Shown here piece by piece: positions 1 to 10,734 of a DNA stretch of 64,000 bases. Each line of letters begins with the position of its first letter. Position 1 is the stretch's first letter. The notes beneath the pieces were generated by a model. It ran no database searches and was not told the DNA's origin. It was given only the letters and a program-made list of their open reading frames with translations. A program made the position numbers and the translations under genes. The DNA is taken from the NCBI GenBank assembly GCA_963931925.1, contig OZ007583.1:19732548-19796547 (forward strand), given 5' to 3'. Origin of the DNA: Onchidella celtica. Its lineage: Eukaryota; Mollusca; Gastropoda; Systellommatophora; Onchidiidae.

Positions 1-126
1 ACGGACCACAGTATCGTGGGCTTATCAACTAGGCCCCAAGGAAGTGGTAATGCGATTTTGTGGCCTTATCATTGGTGGACAAGTGAGATGCGACCATGAT
101 ATTGTGGGCAACTGAGGCCCGTGAGT

Positions 127-1079
127 AATAATAATAATAATAATAAATTACATTTATATAGCGCATTTCCAATAAATGCTCAATGCGCTTTACAAGTAAT
201 AAAAACTCATTCCTCTCTCTCCCACACTCCCTCTCCCCACCCCCCTCTCTCTCTCTCTTCCCATCACATTCTCACTCCTTCTATCACATGCTCTCTCCCC
301 TCAGGTAAGTCAAGAAAAATAAGCCTGCTGGAACAAAAAATGCTTCAGCTGCCTTTTGAAACTTACTAATGATTTTGTTTGTCTCAGTTCCATAGGTAAC
401 TTGTTCCACATTAAGGGGCCAATATATGTGAATGATCGTTCACCATAACATCTGTATGATTTCACAGGTGTCACTAGCATGGTGGAATCAGTGGAGGATC
501 TTAAACTTCTCCCTGGTGTATACAGTTTTATCAAATCTTGTAAATAAGAAGGAGCCGAGTCATTCAGACATTTGAAACACAGGATGCAGATTTTAAAAAT
601 TATCCTTTGCTTCACGGGGAGCCAGTGCAATTCTTTCAGGAGTGGTGTGATATGATCTCGTTTTTTGGATTTGGTTATCACCCTGGCAGCATTATTTTGG
701 ATTACCTGTAGACGATTCAAAAATTTTGTATGAATACCCGCTAAAAGTGAATTGCAGTAGTCCAGTCTAGACAAGATAAGGGATGTAACTAATGTTTTTG
801 TGGTCTCTTCATTTAGATATTTTCGGACAAGGCTTATTCTTCTCAACTGAAAATTTAAGGATTTAGACAGAGATCCTACACCTGAACCCATTGACAAATG
901 GTGATCAATAAACACACCCAAATTCTTTACAACTTCTTTGCATGATAATTCATGGCCATTGAAATCAATGGTGACATTTTCAAGATCTTTTGTTAATCGT
1001 GGGTTGTGGAATAGAACTATGTCTGATTTGTCTTCATTTAATTTCAATTGGTTTGTTGCCATGGTGTCGTAGTTGTATC
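127..1079 (-). mobile_element. 3' end of a non-LTR retrotransposon (LINE), 5'-truncated
   Basis: Read on the minus strand, the reverse-transcriptase C-terminus (310-1062) is followed by a short 3' UTR rich in simple sequence. It ends with a GCGCTATATAAA-like stretch and an ATT triplet tail (about 127-146). That tail type is usual for CR1/L2-like LINEs. The element stops at 1079, directly against the inverted-repeat element at 1080-1506. I found no target-site duplication, so the left and right limits are approximate. Confidence 0.75.
310..1062 (-). pseudogene. LINE reverse transcriptase, C-terminal 250 residues
   Basis: This is an open 250-residue fragment without stops. It begins near the NQLKLNEDKS motif, which lies after the catalytic palm in CR1/jockey-like reverse transcriptases. 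It continues through NLGVFID, SRLDYCNSLL, QNNAARVI and LHWLPVKQRI, all classic thumb-region motifs of this group. The catalytic FADD box and the endonuclease are missing, so it cannot work alone. The first ATG is only the first methionine inside the fragment and not a real start. The open frame suggests a fairly recent insertion. Exact clade is uncertain; CR1/L2/Rex-like is my inference. A more decayed relative sits at 31219-31560. Confidence 0.85.
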
Positions 1080-1506
1080 AATAGGTAGAATGCGCATATC
1101 CGCCATCTTTAGTGTAAGGACCCACGCATCACCATGGCGATTGTGGCATTGATTTTATTTCATTAGCTGATTTGCACTGTGAGCATGGGAGACGTCGCGA
1201 ACCAACCGGCAGCCAGCTAAAAGTAGTTCACTGCAGTAAACAATGGCATGTGTGTACATGTTCAATGGGAGACATTTGGTGATTTCTTTCACTTCGTTTA
1301 CCTTGTTTACACGGATGGTAGGGAATCTGGCCAGCTGGGATCCATCCTTTCCACCCCTGTCATAACAATCAACTGCAATGCAACCAGCAGGCATTTTAAC
1401 CGCTCAGACATATCTCGAAGTTACACTTATCAGCTGATCCACCGGCCATCTATAGTGTGGGAAGATGAAAACAAAAACACTTTGTGACATCATGCACATT
1501 CTACCT
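1080..1506. mobile_element. MITE-like element with 16-bp terminal inverted repeats
   Basis: The left end ATAGGTAGAATGCGCA (from 1081) is repeated inverted at the right end, TGCACATTCTACCTAT (ending at 1506), with one mismatch. The interior of about 400 bp has no convincing gene; open frames on both strands here are short and unlike known proteins. The element lies exactly where the LINE at 127-1079 stops. No clear target-site duplication is visible, so the superfamily is not assigned. Confidence 0.55.
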
Positions 1507-4500
1507 ATAATGGACAGGGAGGAAAAAAAAACCCAATAAAGTGACCCAAACACTGCGAGGAATAATCTGTTCCTGCAATATAATGCTTTGACAACAGTTT
1601 GGACTTAATCATGTTATGACATCTAGACATACAATTTCTTTCACGTTTCTCAAAGTCATGAAAAAGAAGATAAGCCATTATTGTATTTGCAGCACAGTGG
1701 CAATATGTACAAGTAATTCTGTAGCCCAAAATCAACACGAGAAGGGAGGTTTCAGTGCAGTGTGTTGTGGTTTTGATAGTTTTGCCACATCGCTGTTCGC
1801 AAATTGCTGTACAAACAAATGTCACTGCTGTATGATTGCCTTTTGTTACTTTTTGTCATGCATGCAACATTGGAAGGGCGGGAACCCAAGATGAACAACC
1901 CTTTTTTCTTGTCTGTTCTGTGTCAGGGATGCTAAGAATTTATTGGGCCGATTTTCGTTGTGATGCTGAAGCAAAAAATGAATGGTTTTGGTATTAAAAC
2001 AGGCTCATTTCAGATGGTGTACATTTTATAACTCCCACAACCAAAGCAGGCTGAATGGTTTATCTTGGCCTGCCAGGGAAAGGTTGGCTGAATGGCCATT
2101 GGCAAGATTTAAATCGATATGAAGTGGCATGCATGTTTAGCAGGCAGTGCTCTGGACTGACATTAAATCAAAATACACTTCAGTTTGCCAGTCAGTTCAT
2201 GAAATTCCTGGAATGGCCATTAATGCATTAAACAATTCATCAGAAGTATTCAGTCTTTCTGGTTGACAGGTCTGAGATATTTTTGAAAAGCTGTTATGTG
2301 GCTGGACCATTTGTATCCCCACGGATTGGTGGGCGCTTCTGGGAGGATCCTGTCATTCTATTCTATCATCTTGCCTTTCCCTAGCACAGTCTGTTGGCTT
2401 GCTTTCTTCAACTCATACTCGAAGTCAAAGCTCCAGATTGACATGGTATTCAAAAACTTCAGAAAAGTGAAACCAATCAATAACCTGTAACTTATTTATC
2501 AGTGAAGAGAATTTTTAATGGGAAGCAGTTTGACATAAAGCATTAAAAGACTTGTTATATATGCCATTCTCAGGTTTGAACTAGAAGAACCAGCCTGTCG
2601 ATAAGGGTGATGGTTTGGGCTGAATGATGAGGTTCATTGATAATAATAGAGACTGGGAATTGGTTCCAATTTCCCAAAGCTAAATCTGGTCCCATGTCAC
2701 AAGTAGTTTGCGTCATCTAACCAGGCAGAGTATTATTTACTTACTCTTCCTTAGATTGATCGAGAAGAAAACATCAGTCAGATTTCAAACTTTAAATCAA
2801 ATGTCACACCCTGTCTCTGAGTTTTGGGAGATTCTTTAATACCTTGCTGTCTTAGTTTATGCTAATGGAATGTGTGTATATATACATATGTTTATATGGT
2901 CATGCAGAAGGACTGAATGTTTTGCATGTTATGCCGATATGTCTGTGCAGTTGTTTACTGTGAGGAAACTATTTGTAAAGATAGTGGTAAACGGAGATGG
3001 CAGTTTGTATTGAGTCATTGCCTAGGCTGGTTGTACTGAATGTTTCTTGATTGTGAGTGTTGAAAAATGAATGCTTAGCCAGTGGAGATTATACATCAGC
3101 TGTTTGTGTAAAAAATGGCCACCATACTGACCAACTGGGATGAAAGGTTCAAATCTGCTTTATACCGTATGAAAAGTATGCACTATTATATACTACTATT
3201 ATTTCACACTCTAAATGCAGATGAGACAGAAAGGGGGCAGTTTTGATTTTCAAATTGTTCTGTGGCATTTGAGAGTGGATCTGACAAATCATGCTTGAGA
3301 TGAAAGACCAAGTTAAAAAAAAAAGGGGGGGGGGGGGGAAATTTTCTGTGGAATTTTAGATTTGCTGACACGTAATATAAAAGAGCAGCCCATTTTTCTG
3401 CATTCTGTTAAATTTGCTTGAAATCGTCTTAGAAATCTTTTATTTTGATTTTTTTTAAAGAAGTATACAAATTTCACGTGTAGCCCAGTTTTGTCAGATC
3501 CACCCACATTTGTGGGCACGGTTTGTGATCAGAAGGTAGACATTCTTTGCTACAGATTTTTTTAATGCCATCTTAGTCAGTCAGTGTCTGGTAGGTACAA
3601 AGCAACGTTAATGACTGGTTGGTTTCCAGTAGTTAAGGTTTGAGATATCACAGATTATAATCCTGTCTGGGGTGAGGCCCAGTCTAATTTTCCCCATTCA
3701 GCTGCAGCCTGACAGTGTCCCAAACCTTATTTCTAACATAGGCCTATGCATATAAGACATGAAACTGCAACAAAAGAAAAATTTTGAACAAATGATAGAA
3801 TTTTCAGAGGAAGGGTGAATACTTTCATGTGTTGTTAGATATATGACAGGCATAATGTATATCATGCTTTTTCTAGCATTGGCTGACTCAGTAATTTATC
3901 TACATGCAAAGTTGTGTCCACAGTACTCGCAGTCCAAAATGTACAAAAAATGGGACCTGTCACCTTGTGACTTGGTCATATTTCCATATTTTGATGACAT
4001 GCCTTATTTAAGAGAAGCTCAAATGTTGAAGCCAAATTTCTGAAAAGTATAGAACGCTTTGATGATCTGACACCATGAGATAATTACAAGTATTTCACAC
4101 TGATAAACAGATTAATTGGTGTTTCTTTTTCTCAAAGTAATGAAAAATGGGAGAGGCCATTATGTTAACACAGTGGCAAAATGTTAGTAATAGGATTACC
4201 AGTAGTAATGTGACATTTGTTGTTGTTGTGTGGGTGTTTAGGGGAGGGGGGTTATTATGTTACTAGTCTATCATGAGTCATGTTATCATAGGTTTGTTAA
4301 GTCTTGAGTCAGTACTGGGTTTACTCATAGTCATAGGGCAGAATATGGATATTATGTTAGGTATGTATGAATTTTTGTTTGATACAGTGTTAGAGATTCA
4401 TTTGATGATGATGATGATAATGTCAAGCATAACGGTTACTTTATTACACATTTACCTTAAATTGTCATTTAAATTCATTCAGATATGATTGAGATGATTC

Positions 4501-4860
4501 AGAAGTGTAAATAAAGGTGCACCTTTTTATTAAATAACTAAAACATTTGGATGTATTTGCTTATTGTTACATGTTTTTGTCTTTTTTTTTATTAGTAGTC
4601 TAGGGGAAAGTCAAAACATAGTAAGTACACATAGTGATCTGGTTTAATTGGCCAGTTGTGGCCTTTATGAAAGTTATCGAGAACAGCCTTCTTCTTCAAG
4701 GAGATGAAAATTGAAGACGTCTACAGATGTTTTTAAAAAGATACCGTAGATGAAAATCACATTAGCTTAACTTACTGTAACTAACTAACCACAAGAAAAA
4801 AATCATTTTTTCTAAAGTATGGACTTGGCACTTATGTCTTGATGTTTTTTTATGGTTTTT
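1507..4860. other. non-coding stretch, no gene recognised
   Basis: AT-rich sequence with many stops in all frames. Short open frames (for example 1505-1825 minus, 2296-2490 plus, 3313-3519 minus) show no domain, motif or splice context. There is a pure G run at 3325-3339 and an ordinary ATGATG run near 4405. I see nothing functional. Confidence 0.5.
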
Positions 4861-4904
4861 GTTGTGTGTGTGTGTGTGTGTCTGTCTGTCTGTCTCTCTC
4901 TCTT

Positions 4905-4954
<50 letters not shown>
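4861..4954. repeat. compound microsatellite (GT)n(CTGT)n(CT)n
   Basis: A GT run changes to CTGT and then to a long CT run. Open frames in this interval on both strands, such as arginine/glutamate and serine/leucine repeats, are artefacts of the repeat. Confidence 0.95.
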
Positions 4955-4956
<2 letters not shown>

Positions 4957-5264
4957 CCGTCAAATACCAACTGAGAATGAGTCCATACAGTATTTGAAAC
5001 CAATCCAAGACTTTTTTGCTATTATGTATGTATATGTTTGATGGCCCCCTCACCTCACCCCCCCCCCCCCCCGCCCACCAAAACCCCTGAACTAGAAAGT
5101 TTCCCATCTATAGACTTGCTACTGACTTCATGTGCGCCAGGGCACTCGTTTCCAGGCAGGGAAATTGCACCCCCCCCCCCCCCCATGCTGAACCCACGGA
5201 CTTTATGGACGACAGCAAACCGGAATCTTCACATACAACAGCTCTGCTTGTACGATTAAAGCTG

Positions 5265-5415
5265 TGTTTACATGTGCACGAAAATGGAAACGTCAAAAAC
5301 CCTTTGAAATAGTGAAATAGAAAGAATGTTTTCACGTGTACAAAAACACTACTTCCGGAAACCTCTGTCTTTTTACTACTTGAGGGATTTTTTGACGTTT
5401 CCGTACACATTGCCA
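5265..5415. repeat. imperfect inverted repeat, possible small MITE
   Basis: The motif GGAAACGTCAAAAA occurs at about 5287-5300 and inverted at about 5390-5403, with related flanks (ATGTGCACG against TGTGTACGG). The interior is about 90 bp. No duplication of flanking DNA is evident. C runs precede it at 5059-5074 and 5171-5184. Confidence 0.4.
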
Positions 5416-5475
5416 TATTCCTCTATGCTTGTTAGGCGTGGACTCTGACAGTGACAGCTGAACTTGAGAGGAAGA

Positions 5476-5768
5476 TTTATTTCAGGCATTAGAGATGAGA
5501 TGCTTCCGCAAGATCCTTTGGCATCTCATACAAAAACCACATTACCAACTTGGGAGGTCCAGACCAGAGTAAGGCAAGCCACTGGACCATACGAAGACCT
5601 GCTGTCCATAGTGAAAAGAGGGAAAATGAGATGGTATGGTCATGTATCAAGATCAACAGGTCTTGGTAAAATCATTCTAATTTCTACAAGGAACAATGCG
5701 GGGAGGCAGAAAGAGATGGGAGAACAACATCAGTGAATGGACTGGCCTCACGCTCAGCAACTGCCTAA
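5476..5768 (+). pseudogene. LINE reverse transcriptase C-terminal fragment, split by the Harbinger insertion
   Basis: Conceptual reading gives LEMRCFRKILWHLIQ, then, after a frameshift, TGPYEDLLSIVKRGKMRWYG and HVSRSTGLGK, then GGRQKEMGE-like and WTGLTLSNCL. These are the end-of-ORF motifs of endonuclease/RT LINEs. The last codons continue on the other side of the 5769-9438 insertion, where 9442-9475 reads RVSENR in the same sense. The fragment belongs to the same family as the one at 14451-14760. Frameshifts and stops show it is old. Confidence 0.75.
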
Positions 5769-5895
5769 GGGTGTAGACACAGTGGACATCCGGCCCATCT
5801 TACGGGCCGGGAGGTAGACGGGACTACAAAAGTTCTCTTCCGGCCCAGCCCGACTACCTCCCGGCCCGTTTCAATCCTTCGTGTTGCAAAACAAA

Positions 5896-8603
5896 ATGGA
5901 GAATGCAAAGCTCCAGTTGTTGCTAATGTTGTGGCTAAAAAGAAGGCAGCCTCGATCGAAAAGGCGATACTGGGTTTATAAGATTTTTAAAGAAAGACCT
6001 ATGTTTGGTGAATATCATCACCTTATTGAAAATGTTTTAAGTGATGAAGAAAAATGTGTGTCATATATCCGCATGAAGCCAAGCACGTTTCAAATTCTTC
6101 TGGAAATGATTGGACCTCTCATAGAGAAAACAACCACGAACTTCAGGAAACCATTGTCGGCAAGAGAACGACTGGTTATCACGCTGAGGTAAGTTGTAAA
6201 CGAATTTTATTTTACTCTGTCCCTAATAATCTCTCCATCCCCCCCCCCACACACACACACAATCCCCGATTGTTTAGACAACTCCCTCCCCCTTCGGTAA
6301 ATTGGAGAAATTTTCAGTTTCAATAAGTTGATGAACCAAAGGCGTGGGATGGAGGGTGCAGTTGTTATTCGGGTCATCAGAGTAAATTCATGTGCCAAAC
6401 ACAAATTCAGAACGAACACATCCCACGATTTACTTTTAACAAGAAAGCTCAATATATATGTAAAATAACGAATTGAGCACACGATAACAAAAATAAAAAG
6501 AAACAATATAAGTACTGTGCACATACTTAGCACAATCCTTTTGGAAATAAGTGGATAAAAAAATTAACAAGACTGATCACTTAATTATTTTGTAGACACT
6601 GTATCGTGTGTTTTAACAAACATGGTCAACATTACTAATTTTACGCAATCAATACTGTTGAGACAAAATTTCAGGGTGAATTATATCTAAAATTGGTAAC
6701 TGCACGTCATGATTGGGGTCAGTCCTGTTTAGTACGATTGATAATGTTCATATCCATTGCTGTCATCACAAAAGGATGTCCCCAGGGTAGTATAATTTCT
6801 TGTTGGTGAATAAGGATCTCGTCCTGCGGCTGTTGCCTCTCCAGGTTGTTGATGCACAGTATAATTTGTAGGTGAGTAAGGACCTTGGTGTGTGGACTGT
6901 ATGGGTTGCCCTGAAGTAGATGGAATGGTCGTTGATCTAGGCCGATGGAGGTCTTGTGGTGCATTTGTTGCCTGCTGTTTCATATATTTCAGCAGCAACA
7001 TCTGCATATCTGCTTGGCACTGTAGCCTTGACAGTGGATCTAACGATCTTAATTTGGGTGCTAAGCTTTTCAGAAAAAGTTCCTCCTCATCTTCGTTTTT
7101 TTCAATTGGCGTAGATCCCATCGACTGTATTGCATTCAGAATGTCACCGTCCAGAGTTTTGCTGTTGTCGCTCTTGTGGAAACTTATATCTTCTTTTTCT
7201 GGACTAAGTGGCTGCTGTGTTTGCTGTGTTGGGTTGGGCACTAGTGTCTGCCAAACCGTCTCTATTGTTCCTGCTGCTAGGCCTACTTTCGTGTACGTCC
7301 AAGTCATCCCCTTCTTGAGAAACACCCATTGTCGGTGTTGAAGAATTCACTCCAGAATGAGATGCACCAGGGGTAGAAAATCTGAAACTCGAAGACATCT
7401 GTGAGAAGCCATCCACTTCGTCATCGGACTCATCTGATAGGTTGGAGCATGTCTTTTGGTCGGTGACATATGGTAGAAGAAACAGCGTGGAGTTGTACAG
7501 ATACCATTTTCGTTGGTTACTTCCCCCAGCAGATCCTGATTTTGTTGTTGTCTGTTGTTTGTGAACTTTCAGGAAATAATCTCGGAGTCCTGACCATTTT
7601 TTCCTTGCAGAAGCATCTGGGGAGAAACAAAGTTAATAGAAAAAGTAAGAAAAAAGCAATATTATTGTGTAATTTGTTTCATTTTGTCCACAGGTATCTT
7701 GCTACTACAGAAAACCACACATCGCTATCATTTCATTTTCGGGCTGGCGTTTCTACAGTGAGAGCTATCACACTCGAAACTTGCATAGTCATCTGGAATA
7801 TTCTACAGCCCCAAGTGATGCCAAAACCTGATAAAGAGCAGTGGCTGAAGATTGCGACTGAATTTTTCAGCAAATTCCAGTTTCCTAACTGCACAGGCGC
7901 GATCGACGGGAAGCACATCCGCATACGAAACTCAAATAAATCAGGTTCGAAGTATTTCAACTATAAACATTATTTCTCTATCGTGCTGCTTGCAGTCACG
8001 GGTGCCGATGGAAAATTTGTTATTGTTGACGTTGGTGCCTGTGGAGGGGAATAGCGACGGTGGAGTATTAAGTCGTTCGGCGCTATGGAGAAAAATGTTA
8101 TCAAACAAGTTGTCCATCCCCAAAGGTCCATCCCCATTACAGATATAGAGATCGAGCTGCCTTTCATGTTAGTCGCAGATGATGCGTTTCCTTTACGGGA
8201 GAACATCATGAAGCCTTTCCCTCACCGACAACTTTCTGCTGAAAAGGAAACATTTAACTATAGACTTTCAAGAGCTAGAAACAGAGTAGAATGCTCGTTC
8301 GGACGACTGGCCCAGATGTGGAGGATACTCTTCCGTCAGATTGACGAACAACCAAACACAGTGACAACTATTGTGAAGGCACTAACAGTGTTGCACAATT
8401 TTATCCTTAATGAAGAACCACACAGACAAGTCATCAAAGCCTCTGAGACAGAAGAACAAGCTAGGCATCGCCAGCCAACTTACGACAGCATTCAAGCAAA
8501 TGGACACAGAGCCACAAAGAACGGCACTGAAATTCGAGAGAAATTGATGAACTATTTCAATACTGTGGGTGCTGTGCCTTGGCAACAAGACCATTTAGTG
8601 TAA
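5896..8603 (+). pseudogene. HARBI1-like transposase, two exons, two compensating frameshifts
   Basis: This enzyme would cut and paste the element. Exon 1 is 5896-6188 (ATG at 5896), donor AG|GTAAGT; exon 2 is 7694-8603, acceptor TCCACAG. The junction restores VITLRYLATTENHTSLSF, a continuous family motif. The DDE residues are visible: D in GAIDGKHI, D in VADDAFPL, E in RNRVECSFG. Spliced length is 401 codons including the stop, about normal. Between about 8046 and 8145 the family motif GNSDGGVLSRSA reads one frame off and the original frame then returns, so two indels break the protein next to the second catalytic Asp. Its intron holds the second MADF-gene exon on the other strand. Either the copy is dead or the two bases are sequencing errors. 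Confidence 0.9.
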
Positions 8604-8830
8604 AGCTCTCAAGAATAGCCACACAGAAAGCATGCACATGTGTGATGTATGCCTAGGCTTAACATTGTCTTTATAATTTAAGGCAGAGTCAACATAGATC
8701 ACGATATAATCTGAATTCGCCTGCATACACAAACACATATATGCACTGGAGGGGGGGGGGAGAGAGAGAGAGAGACAGACAGACAGACATAGAGAGAGAG
8801 ACAGACAGGCAGACAGACAGACAGACTGAC

Positions 8831-8865
<35 letters not shown>

Positions 8866-8928
8866 CATAGAGAGAGAGATAGACAGACTGACAGAGAGAG
8901 AAAGAGAGAAAGAGAGAGAGAGAGACAT

Positions 8929-9004
<76 letters not shown>

Positions 9005-9207
9005 CGGGGGGGAGGAAGAAAGCAAATAGGCAATGAAGACTGAATCAATAAATAAAATGACTTACCATCGATTCCCACCTCTTCTCCTATTTCCTTCCAC
9101 TGTTTGGTCAGATAAATTCGATTGGAGTACAGGTCGCATGTTTTATCATAGAGTGCTGGCCTTTTTTGCACAGCTGCAATCAGTGTTTCGTTTGTCGATG
9201 ATTCCAT
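6729..9207 (-). CDS. MADF-BESS DNA-binding protein of the Harbinger element, two exons
   Basis: This is the accessory protein that PIF/Harbinger elements use to bind their ends or to import transposase. Exon 1 is 9207-9066 (MESSTNETLIAAVQKRPALY), donor GATG|GTAAGT. Exon 2 starts at 7616 after CCCCAG and reads DASARKKWSGLRDYFLKV. Together they make a full MADF domain (WKEIGEEV before the junction, WYLYNSTLFLLPYV after it). A low-complexity acidic/serine linker follows. A BESS-like motif (LFLKSLAPKLRSLDPLSRLQ) lies near 7078-7017, and the frame ends at 6729. The linker and the BESS part are in different frames, so one indel lies between 7325 and 7204. The intron contains transposase exon 2 on the opposite strand and a long GA/GACA microsatellite. 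Roughly 340 residues are expected. Confidence 0.82.
8750..9015. repeat. GA/GACA compound microsatellite within the MADF intron
   Basis: About 260 bp of alternating (GA)n and (GACA)n blocks, opened by G9 and closed by G7. The Ser/Leu/Cys-rich and Arg/Glu/Asp-rich open frames here are repeat artefacts. It lies inside the transposon, downstream of the transposase stop codon and close to the MADF exon 1 donor. Confidence 0.95.
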
Positions 9208-9846
9208 GTTGAAAATTTGTAGGCCAGCTTAGTGGTAGACGGGAGTAAAATTAAGGTCAGACATTAAAACTTCCGGCCCGAAAAAGGGACGCCTGGTAGA
9301 CGGGACATGAAAAAAATGAGATGGGAGTTCACTGTGGCTGCGATTACTATTTTTATTGTGTGTTAGATCATCCGGCTGCGAGACGTGAAGGGCGGGGAGG
9401 TACATGGGCCGGGCCGGATCTCCACTGTGTTTACACACTAAGAGTGTCTGAGAATCGCTAGGAATAGGACGCCCCGACGGCTATCTAAGACTGCGGGATA
9501 GAGAGAGACATGAAAACACGGCCTTATGGGCCGACAATTACATGTACAATATAATAACATAAAATTATGCTCCTGTTCATTTCTAATGTTAGGTCAGTGT
9601 TATTGGTTATGCCTGTTTAGTTTCTTATTGTTTCTCCCCCGTAAGCGAAGATGAACATGAGCTTCACCCTGGTTGGGTCCTTAGAGGATTTATTGTGGTA
9701 GATGTGTGAATGGTGCATTTGGTGCGTGCACTTCTGGAAAGAAGCATGAAACTTACATATGTTATGTTTTTTGGTATGCCGAGTTCAAATCCACCAGACA
9801 TCCGGCTCTATTTCTGACGGTTCCCCCCGTAAAATCCAAAAAATCC

Positions 9847-10385
9847 AAGATGGCCGCCATAAAATGCTCATTTTTACATAACATAACTTAGTCATCCTAT
9901 TATTTCAATAATTTTCGTGCCTATTCCTATGTTTTCGGGGTCAACAAATTCAAATATGACATGTTTAATGCTCTAAATAAAATAAAAATAGTACAAATCA
10001 TCATAAAATCCAAGACGGCCGCCGTAAAATATTAATCTTTTATATAACTTGACTTCTATTCATCCTATCTGAAAAAAATTGATGTCTATACCTATGTTTT
10101 TGGGGTTAACAAATTCAACTATGTCACTTATTTCACTTTAAATTATTTTCTAAAATAAAAACTGTAAAAGCTTAATGAAATTCAAGATGGCCGCCATTAA
10201 ATTGAATACTAAGTTTTATATACTCGACTTCTAATCATCTTAGTTGAATAATTTTGATGACTATACCTATATTTATGGTGTCAATAAATGCTCATACGGC
10301 ACCTATTTTGCTTTAAATTAAGTTTTTTTAAAAAGTGAAATCATTAAAAAGATAATGAAATGAAATATGGCTGCCAAGAAATTTA
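9847..10385. repeat. subterminal tandem repeats, 165-190 bp unit, about three copies
   Basis: Each unit starts with AAGATGGCCGCC or a variant (9847, 10012, 10184, 10374), then has a CATCCTA-like stretch, CTATACCTATGTTTTTGGGG and TCAACAAATTCA, then an AT-rich tail. The right end of the same transposon has only a single copy (about 12180-12015, inverted). Confidence 0.8.
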
Positions 10386-10734
10386 TTTATTTAGTACCCC
10401 CCAAAAAAGTTTCTTTACATAGCTACTGTTGCAGATACAATTTTTCACATGTTACTTGTACTTAAAACTAATTAAAACATATACAAAAAAGAACACCCAC
10501 TGACTAAATTAGAACTGTATAACCAGATATATGCATAAAATATCATACTAAAAAATCAAAAGCTTCTAAATTACTTTTTTTTTTTTAGGGAAAATGTGAC
10601 ATTTCCAATAATAATATCAACAGTTCTGTCACATTTTCACTCCAAAAAAAGTCACTTAGGAGCTTTTGATTTTCACCTCTTCGTGTAATGTATTTGTAAA
10701 ATACATGTATTAACAGCAGAGTTCTGAAGTCAGT
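10386..10734. other. AT-rich non-coding tail of the transposon gene
   Basis: There are no open frames. A T11 run occurs near 10575. GTGACATTTCC occurs at about 10597 and an inverted GTCACATTTTCACT-like motif at about 10627. This is probably the 3' UTR and spacer of the minus-strand gene. Confidence 0.4.

Larger units (their letters stand above)
5769..9438. mobile_element. PIF/Harbinger DNA transposon, near-complete, TAA target duplication
   Basis: Termini are GGGTGTAGACACAGTGGA at 5769-5786 and, inverted, GTGTGTAAACACAGTGGA ending at 9438. The similarity continues into ATCCGGCCC. TAA flanks both sides (5766-5768 and 9439-9441), the 3-bp TWA duplication expected of PIF/Harbinger. The 3670-bp element encodes the two proteins characteristic of the superfamily: a DDE transposase on plus and a MADF/Myb-like DNA-binding protein on minus. 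GGCCGGGAGGTAGACGGG-like subterminal motifs recur near both ends (about 5813, 9233 and 9294), probably protein-binding sites by analogy. Confidence 0.93.

Noticed and set aside
4812..5107. Glu/Arg and Ser/Leu repeat open frames
   Set aside because: Artefacts of the GT/CT microsatellite.
6892..7341. 149-codon plus-strand open frame
   Set aside because: Shadow of the MADF-BESS exon on the opposite strand.
8689..9207. Long Ser/Leu- or Arg/Glu-rich open frames on both strands
   Set aside because: They are translations of the GA/GACA microsatellite; only the first 47 codons of the minus frame (9207-9066) belong to a real exon.
9694..9695. Target duplication for the PIN/CXC element (TTATT against ACTAA)
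   Set aside because: The flanks do not match in any register I tried.
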